NCBI GenBank assembly: GCA_947448735.1
Contig: CANFOS010000003.1
Span: forward strand, 1 to 64,000
DNA: 64,000 nucleotides
Direction of reading: 5' to 3'
From: Comamonadaceae bacterium
Lineage (GTDB): Bacteria; Pseudomonadota; Gammaproteobacteria; Burkholderiales; Burkholderiaceae_C
Shown here: in pieces, positions 36,331-46,624 of the stretch
Numbering within the stretch: position 1 is the first letter of the stretch
How the letters are laid out: the number at the start of each line of letters is the position of its first letter
Position numbers and translations under genes: made by a program
The notes under the pieces: model-generated
Seen by the model: only the letters and a program-made list of their open reading frames with translations
What the model was told of the DNA's origin: nothing
The model's database searches: none

Positions 36331-36445
36331 AAACATGTATCGGCGCGTGCATTGCACGCGCCGATCTGGTCTTGTACCGGCTCGTGCACCGCAGGGGTCG
36401 GTACCGTTTGGGTTAGCTTTTTCTACATCAACTTCCGCCACGCCA

Positions 36446-37450
36446 ATGTCGATAAACGCCGGGCCCCACTTGCAAACGCACCATCCCGAGTTCATGCTGT
36501 TCACCGGCAATGCCAACCCGAGCATGGCCCTTGAGATTGCCCAGCACTTGGGTATATCGCTCGGTGCGGCCCATGTTGGCCGCTTTTCTGATGGCGAAGT
36601 GACGGTTGAAATCCAGCAAAACGTGCGCGCCCGTGATGTGTTTGTGGTGCAGTCCACCTGCGCGCCCACCAACGAAAACCTGATGGAATTGCTCATCATG
36701 GTCGACGCGCTCAAACGTGCATCGGCAGAGCGCATTTCTGCCGTCATCCCCTACTTTGGCTACGCACGGCAAGACCGGCGTCCCCGTTCAGCACGCGTGC
36801 CGATCACCGCCAAAATGGTGGCCAATATGTTGCAAGCTGTGGGCGTGTCTCGCGTTTTGACGATGGACCTGCACGCCGACCAGATTCAGGGCTTTTTTGA
36901 CATCCCGGTGGACAACATTTATGCATCGCCGGTACTGCTGGGCGACCTGCGGCAAAAAAATTACCAAGACCTGATGGTCGTGTCGCCCGACGTGGGCGGC
37001 GTGGTTCGCGCACGCGCACTGGCCAAGCAGTTGGGCTGCGACATGGCCATCATCGACAAGCGTCGGCCCAAAGCCAATGTGTCTGAGGTCATGCACGTGA
37101 TTGGCGACATTGAAGGCCGTAACTGCGTCATCATGGACGACATGATTGACACCGCCGGTACGCTGGTCAAGGCCGCTGAAGTGCTCAAAGAGCGCGGTGC
37201 CAAAAAAGTGTATGCGTATTGCACGCATCCGATTTTCTCGGGCCCGGCGATTGACCGCATTGCCCAGGGCGATGCACTCGATGAAGTCGTGATCACCAAC
37301 ACCATTCCCCTGAGCGACCGCGCCAGGGCATGCGCCAAAATCCGCCAACTCTCTGTAGGGCCATTGATCGCTGAAACCATCCAGCGTATTGCCAAAGGTG
37401 AGTCGGTGATGAGTTTGTTTTCAGACCAGGACCAGGCGGTTCTGATCTGA
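36446..37450 (+). CDS. prs: ribose-phosphate pyrophosphokinase
   Basis: PRPP synthetase, 334 residues. It makes phosphoribosyl pyrophosphate for nucleotides, histidine and tryptophan. Start at 36446 ([20 protein letters not shown]), since the longer frame runs through the tRNA. Motifs are [20 protein letters not shown] (flexible loop), [20 protein letters not shown], and the PRPP-binding [20 protein letters not shown]. It sits 115 bp after tRNA-Gln and upstream of rplY, and it supplies substrate for the his operon further right. Confidence 0.96.
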   Translation: MSINAGPHLQTHHPEFMLFTGNANPSMALEIAQHLGISLGAAHVGRFSDGEVTVEIQQNVRARDVFVVQSTCAPTNENLMELLIMVDALKRASAERISAVIPYFGYARQDRRPRSARVPITAKMVANMLQAVGVSRVLTMDLHADQIQGFFDIPVDNIYASPVLLGDLRQKNYQDLMVVSPDVGGVVRARALAKQLGCDMAIIDKRRPKANVSEVMHVIGDIEGRNCVIMDDMIDTAGTLVKAAEVLKERGAKKVYAYCTHPIFSGPAIDRIAQGDALDEVVITNTIPLSDRARACAKIRQLSVGPLIAETIQRIAKGESVMSLFSDQDQAVLI

Positions 37451-37534
37451 ATCAAAAAGCGGCAACGCCTTCAAACGTGTTGTCTTTTTAAACGGGGTAA
37501 AGCTGGTCGCGGCCTGCCCTTTCAAGGAGTTCAT

Positions 37535-38230
37535 ATGAAATTCGTCGCTTTTGAGCGCGCAAAGCAGGGTACGGGTGCGAGCCGCCGTCTCCGCATCACC
37601 GGCCGCACGCCCGGTATCGTTTATGGTGGCACTGGCGATGCGCTGTTGATCGAACTCGATCACAACGCACTGTTTCATGCCATCAAAAAAGAAGCCTTCC
37701 ACGCGTCGATCCTCGACATGGAACTGGCTGGCAAAGAACACAAAGTGTTGCTGCGCGATTTGCAGATGCATCCGTACAAGCAGCAAATCCTGCACATTGA
37801 CTTCCAGCGCGTTGAAGCCAAGACCAAGATGACCGTGAAAGTGCCACTGCACTACAGCGGTGAAGAAGAGTCGCCAGCTGTCAAGGCTGAAAACTGCCTG
37901 GTCAACCATGTGTTGACCGAGTTGACCGTTTCCTGCTTCCCGGCCGACATTCCTGAATTCATCGCCATCGACCTGAGCGGCCTGAAAAAGGGCACGTCAT
38001 TGCATGTCAAGGACGTGACCTTGCCAAAAGGCGTGAAGTTCGTGGTCAAAGGTCAGGCCAATCCTGTCCTGGTGTCTGTGTCTGCGGTTTCTGCGGAAGC
38101 CGAAGCAGACGCCGTTGCTGCTGCAGCCGCTGCCGTACCGGTAGATCCAAAGGCTGCCAAAGCAGCTGCAGGCAAAGCAGTAGCCGCCGCCAAGCCAGAC
38201 GCCAAGGCGCCAGCTGCCAAGAAAAAATAA
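37535..38230 (+). CDS. rplY: 50S ribosomal protein L25/general stress protein Ctc
   Basis: A 231-residue long-form L25. The N-terminal 5S-rRNA-binding domain ([32 protein letters not shown]) is followed by the C-terminal TL5-type beta domain (about 100-190) and an alanine/lysine-rich tail. AAGGAG lies eight bases upstream of the ATG. It stands between prs and pth, the usual order. Confidence 0.95.
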   Translation: MKFVAFERAKQGTGASRRLRITGRTPGIVYGGTGDALLIELDHNALFHAIKKEAFHASILDMELAGKEHKVLLRDLQMHPYKQQILHIDFQRVEAKTKMTVKVPLHYSGEEESPAVKAENCLVNHVLTELTVSCFPADIPEFIAIDLSGLKKGTSLHVKDVTLPKGVKFVVKGQANPVLVSVSAVSAEAEADAVAAAAAAVPVDPKAAKAAAGKAVAAAKPDAKAPAAKKK

Positions 38231-38257
38231 GCGCACGCGCTGACTGCTTGAACAGTC

Positions 38258-38295
38258 AAAGCCCTTGCTCTTTCACGAGAGCAGGGGCTTTTTTT
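38258..38295 (+). terminator. rho-independent terminator after rplY
   Basis: AAAGCCCTTGCTCT and AGAGCAGGGGCTTT form a stem with one G-T wobble and a short loop, followed by a T-run. It stands 28 bases past the rplY stop, ahead of pth. Confidence 0.85.
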
Positions 38296-38330
38296 ATGGC
38301 ACTTTAAAATGCGGTGATGGAACTACAAAC

Positions 38331-38984
38331 ATGATCAAGCTGTTCGTTGGCCTGGGCAATCCGGGGGCGGAATACGAAGCGACCCGCCACAACGCCGGGT
38401 TTTGGTGGATGGACGCGCTGGCACGCGAACTGAAAGCGCCGCTGACCTTTGACAAGAGCTATTACGGACAAGTTGCGCGCACGGCGGTTGGGGGCCAGAA
38501 CGTCTGGCTGCTCACGCCACAAACCTTCATGAACCTGTCGGGCAAGTCGGTCGCCAGCCTGGCCAAATTTTTCAAGATCAAGCCCGAGGAAATATTGGTG
38601 GCGCATGACGAACTGGACGTGGTTCCCGGCCAGGTGAAACTCAAATTTGGCGGCAGCCATGCCGGCCACAACGGCTTGCGCGACATTCATGCCCAAATGG
38701 GGACCGGCGACTACTGGCGGCTGCGCCTAGGCGTGGGCCACCCCGGCAACAAAGACGAAGTCGTGGACTGGGTGTTGAGAAAACCCATGCAGGAGCACCG
38801 CGTGGCAATTGAAGAATGCATCACCCGCTCACTGAAGGCGGTGCCGGCGCTGCTGGCCGGCGAGATGGACAAGGCCACGATGATGATTCACACCAGTACG
38901 CCGCCCAGACCCAAGCCGCCGCGCAAGATGCAAGCTGACGGCACTGCCGCAGCCCCGGAAAAGCGTCTTTCTACGCCAGAGTGA
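38331..38984 (+). CDS. pth: peptidyl-tRNA hydrolase
   Basis: Pth, 217 residues, recycles stalled peptidyl-tRNAs. Start at 38331 ([20 protein letters not shown]): the frame extends upstream through the terminator and is not used. The catalytic His is in [15 protein letters not shown], with [35 protein letters not shown] and GHNGLRDI. The last 25 residues are a proline/lysine-rich tail not needed for the fold. Confidence 0.96.
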   Translation: MIKLFVGLGNPGAEYEATRHNAGFWWMDALARELKAPLTFDKSYYGQVARTAVGGQNVWLLTPQTFMNLSGKSVASLAKFFKIKPEEILVAHDELDVVPGQVKLKFGGSHAGHNGLRDIHAQMGTGDYWRLRLGVGHPGNKDEVVDWVLRKPMQEHRVAIEECITRSLKAVPALLAGEMDKATMMIHTSTPPRPKPPRKMQADGTAAAPEKRLSTPE

Positions 38985-39006
38985 AATATTTTTTAAGCGG
39001 GGATTC

Positions 39007-39054
39007 GCTATATTTTTAATAGCTGTCCGCCTACATATTTATTGACCTAGAGCC
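39007..39054 (+). repeat. GCTAT...AGCT interspersed repeat, copy A
   Basis: Reads GCTAT-4-nine-base block ending AGCT-G-TC-18 nt-CCTAGAG, the same spacing as the copies at 45822-45868 and 55829-55875. It lies between pth and the ferredoxin gene. Confidence 0.5.
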
Positions 39055-39088
39055 AAAAAACAGATGAATATGACAGAAAACAGGCGTT

Positions 39089-39881
<793 letters not shown>

Positions 39882-39888
39882 GGCGAAA

Positions 39889-40575
39889 TTATGCGCTCTG
39901 ACGCGCCTCGGGTGTCTGGGGTGTCTGGGGCGTTTTGACCAGCAAATGAAAATGCACCGCTCCAGCCTTGCCAAAGCGGTGGACTTGCAGGCCCACAGCG
40001 GCCAGTTCTTCGTCCGTCCAGGGCTTGGGCGCTTCCAGGTACACAAAGCCAGGCGTGGCAATGGCCTGGGCGGCGGCCTTCAGTGCTGCTTCAAATGCTG
40101 TGGACTCATAGGGCGGGTCCAGAAAAATCAGTTGCAGGCTGCCAGGGTTGGCGCGGCGCAGCAGGCTCACGCCGTCACCACGCTCGACCTTGACCATGTT
40201 GGCCTTGAGCTTGGTTTGCAGGGCCTTCAGTTTGTCGACCAGCGCCGGGTCTTGCTCGCAAAGCACAACGTCCTGTGCGCCGCGCGAGGCAGCCTCAAAA
40301 CCCAACACACCGGTACCTGCAAAAACATCGGCGCAGCGCCAGCCGGTCAGGTCTTGCCCGAGCCAGTTGAACAAGGTTTCGCGCACCCGGTCAGGCGTGG
40401 GGCGCAGGCCGGGCAAGCTGGCCACCGGGATTTTGCTGCGCTTGTACACACCGCCAATGATGCGGACTTCACCCGGCGGGATGGTTTTTCGACCCACCAC
40501 TTTGCCTGATCTGGCGAGTTTTTTGGCGGGATCTTTTTCAGGTTTCTCAGCAGCGACTTGTGGCGTGTATTTCAT
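39889..40575 (-). CDS. rsmD: 16S rRNA (guanine(966)-N(2))-methyltransferase RsmD
   Basis: A 228-residue methyltransferase. It has the RsmD start VRIIGGVYKRSKIPVASLPG, the RNA-binding LRPTPDRVRETLFNWLG, the SAM site VFAGTGVLGFEAASRGA and the catalytic LIFLDPPYES. The last residues hold a duplicated TPQTPE, from a short direct repeat in the DNA, of no obvious meaning. It is coupled to coaD and follows the M16 peptidase gene. Confidence 0.95.
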   Translation of the reverse strand: MKYTPQVAAEKPEKDPAKKLARSGKVVGRKTIPPGEVRIIGGVYKRSKIPVASLPGLRPTPDRVRETLFNWLGQDLTGWRCADVFAGTGVLGFEAASRGAQDVVLCEQDPALVDKLKALQTKLKANMVKVERGDGVSLLRRANPGSLQLIFLDPPYESTAFEAALKAAAQAIATPGFVYLEAPKPWTDEELAAVGLQVHRFGKAGAVHFHLLVKTPQTPQTPEARQSA

Positions 40576-40578
40576 GTT

Positions 40579-41961
40579 TTAAGGTTTGGCACCGAGAATG
40601 ACAGTCACCATTTTCTCAGGTTGCAGCTTGGCCGCCATGGCCGCTTTCACGTCTTGTGCCGTCACCTTGTCAATCTGCGCGGTCCAGGTGTCCAGATAGT
40701 TGGTGGGCAGGTCGTACCAGGCAATGTTGCTGATGTTGCCCAGCAGCTTGCGATTGCTGTCAATCAGCAAGGCAAAGCCGCCTGTCAGGTTGTCTTTGGC
40801 GGCTTTGACTTCTGCCTCAAGCGGGCCGGTAGCCACAAAGTCCTTGACCACCTGACGCGCCACCTCCAGCGCCTGTTTTGCCTGGTCAGGCCGGGTTTGC
40901 AGGCTGACCGTGAAAGCGCCCGCATGCAAGCCGGGCGCAAAGTTGCTGTAAACGCCGTAAGTTAGCCCCCGCTTCTCGCGCACCTCAGTCATCAGGCGCG
41001 ACACAAAACCGCCACCGCCCAGAATGTAATTGCCCACCAGCAGCGGGAAGAACGCCGGGTCACTGCGTTTGTAGCCGGGCTGGCCCATCAGCACTTGGGC
41101 CTGGGCAGCATCAAAGGCAATTGTTTTTTGCACGGCCTCGGCAAGTGGCTGCACTTCTGCCACGGGGGGCAAGGCAGGCACGCTGGAACACGGCGCTTGA
41201 GGGGACGCTTGCGGCAGGCGCGCCAGCATGGCCGTGGCAATTTGTTCAGCCTGGGCCCGGTTGACGGCCCCCACCAGGTTGACACGCGCCCGGCAAGCCA
41301 CCACCGTGGCCTGGTAAAAAGCGCGCATGTCGGCGGTGGCGATGTTGGCCACACCCGCCTCGGTCAATTCATGGCCATACGGATGGCCGCCATACACCGC
41401 CTGCGAATAAGCACGCCGCGCCAAGGTGGCGGGCCGGGTGTCAGACTCCTTGATACCGGCGATCACTTTTTGCTTGTCGCGCTGCCACACGTCGTCTGGA
41501 AAAGCCGGTTCAGCGATTTGCCGCGCGGCCAATGCCACCGCCTTGGCCAGCAAGTCCGGCTCGGTGAGGGTGCGCAAGGCAAAGCTGAAACGGTCAGAAC
41601 CCGCACTGGCACCAAACTGCGCGCCCAGGTCGGCCCAGGCTTCGCCCAAGGCGTTTTCATCCAAAGCAGGCTCATCAGCCCCCACGCTGGTCGCGCCGCG
41701 CTGGCCGTTTTTAGCCCGCACACCCTTTTCAAGCAGCGCTGCTGTCATGCCGGCCAGTCCGACCTTGTTGGGCGGGTCGCGCCGGCTGCCGCCGTCAAAG
41801 TCGATTTGCACGTCGAGCATGGCGATGGCCGGGCTTTCAACCAGATGCACCACTGCGCCGTTGGCCAGCTGAAACTTCTGGATCGGCAATGCAGCGAGCG
41901 CCCCAGCACTGAAAAAGGCACAAAAAAAGGTACAGAATACGGCTTTAGGCCGATGAATCAT
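40579..41961 (-). CDS. M16 peptidase family, non-catalytic-type subunit
   Basis: A 460-residue exported protein of the pitrilysin (M16) fold; the ATG at 41961 (MIHRPKAVFCTFFCAFFSAG) starts the signal peptide, and a start 12 codons earlier would overlap a repeat. The zinc motif HxxEH is absent (the position reads KVGLAGMTAALLEKG), but the R/Y motif of the partner domain, REKRGLTYGVYSNFAPG, is present. This pairs with the catalytic protein at 42003-43436, its gene neighbour, as in two-subunit processing peptidases. The substrate is unknown. Confidence 0.88.
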   Translation of the reverse strand: MIHRPKAVFCTFFCAFFSAGALAALPIQKFQLANGAVVHLVESPAIAMLDVQIDFDGGSRRDPPNKVGLAGMTAALLEKGVRAKNGQRGATSVGADEPALDENALGEAWADLGAQFGASAGSDRFSFALRTLTEPDLLAKAVALAARQIAEPAFPDDVWQRDKQKVIAGIKESDTRPATLARRAYSQAVYGGHPYGHELTEAGVANIATADMRAFYQATVVACRARVNLVGAVNRAQAEQIATAMLARLPQASPQAPCSSVPALPPVAEVQPLAEAVQKTIAFDAAQAQVLMGQPGYKRSDPAFFPLLVGNYILGGGGFVSRLMTEVREKRGLTYGVYSNFAPGLHAGAFTVSLQTRPDQAKQALEVARQVVKDFVATGPLEAEVKAAKDNLTGGFALLIDSNRKLLGNISNIAWYDLPTNYLDTWTAQIDKVTAQDVKAAMAAKLQPEKMVTVILGAKP

Positions 41962-41964
41962 TGG

Positions 41965-41988
41965 ACTAGCAGCTATAAATTTAATAGT
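41965..41988 (-). repeat. GCTAT...AGCT repeat, truncated copy B
   Basis: On the minus strand it reads CTATTAAATTTATAGCTGCTAG, the left half of the repeat seen at 55829-55875. It lies between the two M16 peptidase genes. Confidence 0.45.
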
Positions 41989-42002
41989 AAACATCATGAC
42001 GC

Positions 42003-43436
42003 TCAGTGTCTGGAAGGTGTGGTGGGTGTGGCGGTCGCCGCGCGCGGCTTGCGGTTGGGGTCCATGGCCTGCGGCAACAAGGTGGCTTGGGTCATCTGGT
42101 CGTCACCAAAATATTTGGCAGCGACCGCTTGCACTTCCGCGCCGGTCACGCTGCGCAGCCGGGCGATCAGCCGCTTGTCGAAGTCCAGCGGCATGCCGTT
42201 GATCCAGTTGGAGCCCAACTCACGCGCCTGGTTGAACACGCTGTCGAGCTTGTAGGTTTCGCTCGCAATCCACTGGGTTTTGACGCGGTTCAGCTCAGCC
42301 TCGCTGACGCCGTTTTTAGCAACCAGCGCCACCTGCTCGCGCAGGGCCGCGGCGACCTGAGCGGCGGTTTTTCCGGCTGCGGGCACGCCGTCGAGCATGA
42401 AAACCTGCGGGCCACGGCCTGTCAAACCGTTGTAGGCGCCGGCACTGTCGGCCAGCCGGCCCTCACCACCGGCTTGACCCTGCTCCAGTGCACGGTTCAG
42501 GCGTGCGCCGCTGTAGCCGTCCAGCACGGCAGCCAGCACCGTCAGGGCCAGCGGGTCGCGGTTGCTTGTGCTGTCTTTGTCGTCGCCCGTCAGATCGGCG
42601 GGTACCAGTTTTGGTACCTTGAACGCCATGCTGACATAGGCTTGCGAGGCCACGCCTTTGAAGTCGAGCCGCCGCACGCCGGTTTGCTCGGGTTCGTCGC
42701 GTGGCTTTCGGGCGGGCACGGGGGAAGCGGCAATCGGTCCATAGTATTTTTCAGCCAAGCGCTTGACTTCAACCACATCCACATCACCGGCCACCACCAC
42801 GGCCGCATTGCCCGGCACATACCAGCGCTTGTAAAAATCCCGTGCGTCTTGCGGGGTCATGGCGTCCAGGTCGCTCATCCAGCCCACCACCGGGCGCCGA
42901 TAGGGTGAAGCTGTGAAGGCGATGGCATTGGCCGCCTCGTACATCTTGGCTCTGGGCGACTCCTCGGTGCGGGAACGGCGCTCTTCCTTGACCACTTCAA
43001 TCTCGCGCTTGAACTCGTCGTCTGGCCACTGGTTGTTGGCAAAACGGTCGGCCTCCAGGCGCATCACGTCTTCTAACTTGCCGCTGGGAATTTGCTGGTG
43101 GTAGCCGGTCGCATCGCGGCTGGTAAAAGCGTTGTCTCGCCCGCCCAGGGCCGCCACACGACGTGAAAATTCACCCGGCTTGACGGTGGCTGTGCCCTTG
43201 AACAGCATGTGCTCCAGCACATGCGCCACGCCGGTGGTGCCATCGACCTCGTCCATCGACCCGACCCGCACCCACAGCATGTGAGCCGCGGTGGGCGCGC
43301 GGCGGTCGGGCTTGACGATCACCGTCAGGCCGTTGCTGAGGGTGAACTGTTCGACTTTTGCGGGGGCTTGGGCCCATGCCGCAGTGGCAATCCATGACAA
43401 AAGAACGGGTAAGCAAAGGCGATGTGTGGGTTTCAT
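42003..43436 (-). CDS. M16 zinc peptidase, catalytic subunit
   Basis: A 477-residue exported metallopeptidase. The start at 43436 (MKPTHRLCLPVLLSWIATAA, cleavage after AWAQ) is used; the frame reads on into antisense ftsY but that is not coding. The inverted zinc motif HVLEHMLFKG gives His-x-x-Glu-His near residues 71-75, with the downstream Glu in a conserved helix (KREIEVVKEERRSR). It is probably periplasmic and works with the following non-catalytic subunit. It diverges from ftsY by 28 bp. Confidence 0.92.
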   Translation of the reverse strand: MKPTHRLCLPVLLSWIATAAWAQAPAKVEQFTLSNGLTVIVKPDRRAPTAAHMLWVRVGSMDEVDGTTGVAHVLEHMLFKGTATVKPGEFSRRVAALGGRDNAFTSRDATGYHQQIPSGKLEDVMRLEADRFANNQWPDDEFKREIEVVKEERRSRTEESPRAKMYEAANAIAFTASPYRRPVVGWMSDLDAMTPQDARDFYKRWYVPGNAAVVVAGDVDVVEVKRLAEKYYGPIAASPVPARKPRDEPEQTGVRRLDFKGVASQAYVSMAFKVPKLVPADLTGDDKDSTSNRDPLALTVLAAVLDGYSGARLNRALEQGQAGGEGRLADSAGAYNGLTGRGPQVFMLDGVPAAGKTAAQVAAALREQVALVAKNGVSEAELNRVKTQWIASETYKLDSVFNQARELGSNWINGMPLDFDKRLIARLRSVTGAEVQAVAAKYFGDDQMTQATLLPQAMDPNRKPRAATATPTTPSRH

Positions 43437-43464
43437 AGAATGATGTGACTTCAAAGCAGGCCCA

Positions 43465-44535
43465 ATGTTCAGTTTCTTCAAGAAAAAATCTCCCGCCCTT
43501 GCGGCAGCCACCCTTTCCAAGCCTGAGCAAAGCCTGATTGGCAGCGCACTTGTGACACCGCTGGACATTGAGGCCATTGTCGCCGCGTCAGAGCTTGCAC
43601 CGCAGCGCCAGCGCTGGCTGGACAAGTTGTCATCCGGTTTGCGCAAGACCGGTTCAAGCATTTCAGGCGTTTTCACCGGCACGCAAATTGACGATGCGCT
43701 GTACGACAACCTCGAGGCCGCCTTGTTGATGGCCGACACCGGGGTCAAAGCCACAGAATATTTGCTGGCTGACGTCAAGCGGCGGGTCGCCGCCAGCGCT
43801 GTGACCAACCCGGTCGCGGTCAAAAATATGTTGATCGAGGCCCTGAGCCATTTGTTAAAACCGCTGGAACAAGCCCTGGTGATTGGCCAGCACAGCCCGA
43901 CCGTCATCATGGTGGCCGGGGTCAACGGCGCGGGCAAAACCACATCCATCGGCAAGCTGACCAAACACCTGGCCACGGGGGGTGCATCGGTGCTGCTGGC
44001 TGCTGCCGACACCTTCAGGGCCGCAGCGCGGGAGCAACTCAGCGTCTGGGCTGACCGCAACACAGTCGAGATCATCAGCAAGGAAGGCGGCGACCCGGCG
44101 GCGGTGGCTTTTGATGCGGTAACGGCCGGCAAGGCGCGCGGCAAAGAGGTGGTGCTGGTGGACACCGCAGGCCGACTGCCGACGCAGCTGCACCTGATGG
44201 AAGAGCTGAAAAAGATCAAGCGGGTGGTGCAAAAAGCCGATGCCACGGCACCGCATGAAGTGGTGCTGGTCATCGATGGCAACACCGGGCAAAACGCGCT
44301 GGCACAAGTCAAGGCTTTTGACGAAGCGCTGCAACTCACCGGCCTGGTCGTGACCAAACTCGATGGCACGGCCAAAGGCGGTGTGCTGGCGGCGATAGCC
44401 TTGTGGGCGCAAGAGCGACAAGCAGCGACTCCCACGCTTCGGCCTGTGCCGGTTTACTTCATTGGCGTGGGCGAAAAGCTGGAAGACCTGGAAACCTTTC
44501 ATGCGCGGGAATTCGCGCAGGCTCTTTTGAGCTGA
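43465..44535 (+). CDS. ftsY: signal recognition particle receptor FtsY
   Basis: FtsY GTPase, 356 residues, docks SRP-ribosome complexes at the membrane. The N-domain begins near residue 55, G1 is MVAGVNGAGKTTSIGKL, the insertion box and DTAGRLPTQLHLMEELKKIK follow, and VVTKLDGTAKGG is the G4/G5 region. The acidic A domain typical of E. coli is short here (first 50 residues), which is common in betaproteobacteria. It diverges from the M16 genes. Confidence 0.96.
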   Translation: MFSFFKKKSPALAAATLSKPEQSLIGSALVTPLDIEAIVAASELAPQRQRWLDKLSSGLRKTGSSISGVFTGTQIDDALYDNLEAALLMADTGVKATEYLLADVKRRVAASAVTNPVAVKNMLIEALSHLLKPLEQALVIGQHSPTVIMVAGVNGAGKTTSIGKLTKHLATGGASVLLAAADTFRAAAREQLSVWADRNTVEIISKEGGDPAAVAFDAVTAGKARGKEVVLVDTAGRLPTQLHLMEELKKIKRVVQKADATAPHEVVLVIDGNTGQNALAQVKAFDEALQLTGLVVTKLDGTAKGGVLAAIALWAQERQAATPTLRPVPVYFIGVGEKLEDLETFHAREFAQALLS

Positions 44536-44562
44536 TTTTTTGAGCTGATTTTTTCAGCTGAT
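44529..44562. repeat. tandem 13-bp repeat at the end of ftsY
   Basis: GAGCTGATTTTTT occurs twice in direct tandem and is followed by a third partial unit CAGCTGAT. The first unit contains the ftsY stop codon. The T-runs may help termination, but no stem was seen. Confidence 0.6.
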
Positions 44563-44570
44563 GTCTTCAA

Positions 44571-45251
44571 TCAAGCCGCCAGCAGCATGCCTTTGGCTTC
44601 AATAAAAGCCACCACATCGGCCAGCCCCGCATTGGTTTTTAAATTGGTCATGACAAACGGCTTGAGGCCTTTGGCCGTGGTGCGCATGCGTATCGTGTCA
44701 ACTTCCATCACTTTCAAGTCGGCCCCGACGTAAGGCGCCAGGTCGGTTTTGTTGATGACAAACAAGTCGCTTTTGGTGATGCCGGGGCCGCCCTTGCGGG
44801 GGATTTTTTCGCCGGCCGCCACATCAATCACATAGATCGTCAAATCGCTCAGCTCGGGGCTGAAGGTGGCGGCCAGGTTATCGCCGCCTGATTCGACAAA
44901 CACCACATCAGCATTGGGAAAGTCCACCAGCATGCGGTCAATGGCCTCTAAATTGATCGACGCATCTTCCCGAATCGCGGTGTGCGGGCAGCCTCCCGTT
45001 TCAACACCCATGATGCGATCAGCATCCAGCGCGCCGCTGACGGTGAGAATGCGCTGGTCTTCCTTGGTGTAAATGTCGTTGGTGATCGCCACCAGGTCGT
45101 ACTTGGCTTTCATGGCCTTGCACAGCATCTCCAGCAAGGTGGTTTTGCCGGAGCCGACTGGCCCGCCAATGCCAACGCGCAGGGGGGGCAGTTTTTTGGT
45201 GCGGTTGGCGATGTGGTGCAGAGATGACATAGGTGGTGGCGTGTTGTTCAT
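44571..45251 (-). CDS. ureG: urease accessory GTPase UreG
   Basis: A 226-residue GTPase needed for GTP-driven nickel insertion into urease. G1 is [20 protein letters not shown], followed by the nickel-site motif [15 protein letters not shown] (Cys-Pro-His), [13 protein letters not shown] and [13 protein letters not shown] (G4). The ATG at 45251 overlaps the ureF stop by four bases, so the pair is translationally coupled. It is the last gene of the urease operon on the minus strand. Confidence 0.96.
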   Translation of the reverse strand: MNNTPPPMSSLHHIANRTKKLPPLRVGIGGPVGSGKTTLLEMLCKAMKAKYDLVAITNDIYTKEDQRILTVSGALDADRIMGVETGGCPHTAIREDASINLEAIDRMLVDFPNADVVFVESGGDNLAATFSPELSDLTIYVIDVAAGEKIPRKGGPGITKSDLFVINKTDLAPYVGADLKVMEVDTIRMRTTAKGLKPFVMTNLKTNAGLADVVAFIEAKGMLLAA

Positions 45252-46069
45252 GATCGAAACAATCTTGAGTATTGGGTTTCGTGTTGCGACGACAGTATCG
45301 CCAGCATCGGTGAAAAGGCCTGGCGTTCATCTTCTGGCAAAACGATGGCGGCTTGCACAGCGGCCGGTATGGCCTGACTCACGCGAGCCAGTATGCGCTG
45401 ACCCGTCGTTTGACCCAGCGGCACGGACTTGATGGCCGCTTGCACCATGTTTTCAGCCCAGCCAAAAGCGTAAGTCAACAGGCAGTCGCGTACCGATGCC
45501 TCGGTCTGCGCAGCAGCCAGCGCAAAAGCCACCGGATAAGTGGGCGGCAATTGTTCGCAGTGGGCAAGCTGCGCTGCATCCACACCGTCATGGTGGCGCA
45601 GCCAGCTGCACAGCGAGCGGCCCATCTGCTCGGCCTGCGCACGCAGTTCGCTGGTCTCGCGGGTTTGCAGCAACCAGTCATTGAGCTGGCTGACTCGCAT
45701 GAGCTGACTCGTGCGCCAGGCAGGAATCGCCTGCACCATCACCGCCAAATCGCCACGCGCCAAAGTCAGCTGAAGCTGGTCACACAGCCAGTTGCTGATC
45801 CATTCATCTGAGGCGGTATTTGCTATGCTTTCAGGAGCTTCTTGCTCACGTAAAACAAGCGCTTCAAGCCCTTCCGAGTATGAAAACCCGCCGACAGGAA
45901 GCGCTGGCGAGGCCAACCAGATGAGTTGCAGCAGGCTGGCCGGCGCTAATCCCGTGGCTGTGGCTGGCGCTAATGCTGTGGCTGTGGCTGTGGCGGCGGT
46001 TTGCACAGCGTGCAAGTCAGTGGTGATGGCCGTGGCCGCTATCGTGGTCGTGGTGGTGGTCGTGTCCAT
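45248..46069 (-). CDS. ureF: urease accessory protein UreF
   Basis: UreF, about 273 residues with the ATG at 46069; that start overlaps the ureE end by about 50 bases, and TTG (46015) or GTG (46006) are alternatives. The N-terminus is a Thr/Ala-rich low-complexity stretch read from the same DNA that encodes the ureE His tail. The core begins [19 protein letters not shown], then [16 protein letters not shown], with C-terminal [18 protein letters not shown]. An interspersed repeat (45822-45868) lies in frame inside it, encoding about 16 residues after SEGLEA. UreF works with UreD and UreG. Confidence 0.9.
   Translation of the reverse strand: MDTTTTTTTIAATAITTDLHAVQTAATATATALAPATATGLAPASLLQLIWLASPALPVGGFSYSEGLEALVLREQEAPESIANTASDEWISNWLCDQLQLTLARGDLAVMVQAIPAWRTSQLMRVSQLNDWLLQTRETSELRAQAEQMGRSLCSWLRHHDGVDAAQLAHCEQLPPTYPVAFALAAAQTEASVRDCLLTYAFGWAENMVQAAIKSVPLGQTTGQRILARVSQAIPAAVQAAIVLPEDERQAFSPMLAILSSQHETQYSRLFRS
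45822..45868 (+). repeat. GCTAT...AGCT repeat, copy C inside ureF
   Basis: GCTAT-4-TCAGGAGCT-T-CT-18 nt-GCT, matching copy D at 55829-55875 in both conserved blocks and spacing. It lies inside the ureF coding sequence, in frame, and shifts no reading frame. Confidence 0.5.
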
Positions 46070-46616
46070 GCTTGCAATCTGGGCCGTGCACATGCGGTTT
46101 GGCGACCGCCGGAATCGATGCTTTGGCTTCGGCTTTGGCTGGGGCATCGTGCGAATGCCCACCTGCGCTGTAGGCGCCACCTTCAGGCTCAAACGCTTCG
46201 CTGACCTCATGAACGATCAAATGCATGGCGCGCAGCAAATCGGCCAGCACATGGTCAGGCTCGATTTTCAAATGATCAGGTTTGAGTTCAATCGGCACAT
46301 GCCGGTTGCCCAGGTGATATGCAGCGCGGGTCAAGTCAAAAGGCGAACCATGCGATGCGCAAGCCGTGATGCGGAGCACGTCTTGCGGCGCCGCGATGAC
46401 CTTGACCATGCTGCCGTCTTCAGCCACCAGCACATCGCCGCCGCGAACCAGCGTGCCGCGTGGCAAGAAAATGCCTAACTGGCGACCCAGCGAGTCGACG
46501 CCATCAAAACGGCTTTTTTGGCGCGTGTCCCAGTCCAGCTCGATGGAAGAAGCGCGTTTGACAAGCACTGGCGCCAAGCCTGCGGCTTGGGAGATGATTT
46601 TGGAAATCTGTAGCAT
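46017..46616 (-). CDS. ureE: urease nickel metallochaperone UreE
   Basis: UreE, 199 residues from the ATG at 46616 ([20 protein letters not shown]), which has GAAAG upstream; a TTG at 46628 would overlap ureC. The core holds [19 protein letters not shown] and [20 protein letters not shown], the family signature. The C-terminus is a His-rich nickel-binding tail ([19 protein letters not shown]). It delivers nickel to the urease apoenzyme. Confidence 0.95.
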   Translation of the reverse strand: MLQISKIISQAAGLAPVLVKRASSIELDWDTRQKSRFDGVDSLGRQLGIFLPRGTLVRGGDVLVAEDGSMVKVIAAPQDVLRITACASHGSPFDLTRAAYHLGNRHVPIELKPDHLKIEPDHVLADLLRAMHLIVHEVSEAFEPEGGAYSAGGHSHDAPAKAEAKASIPAVAKPHVHGPDCKHGHDHHHDHDSGHGHHH

Positions 46617-46624
46617 GAAATCTT

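Noticed and set aside
36269..36445. N-terminal extension of prs through tRNA-Gln
   Set aside because: It reads through a tRNA gene; the known family start lies at 36446.
41095..42255. 386-codon open frame antisense to the M16 peptidases
   Set aside because: Lies opposite two well-supported peptidase genes and shows no domain.
43437..44435. Long N-terminal extension of the catalytic M16 peptidase
   Set aside because: It runs antisense to ftsY, has no homology, and a signal peptide starts cleanly at 43436.
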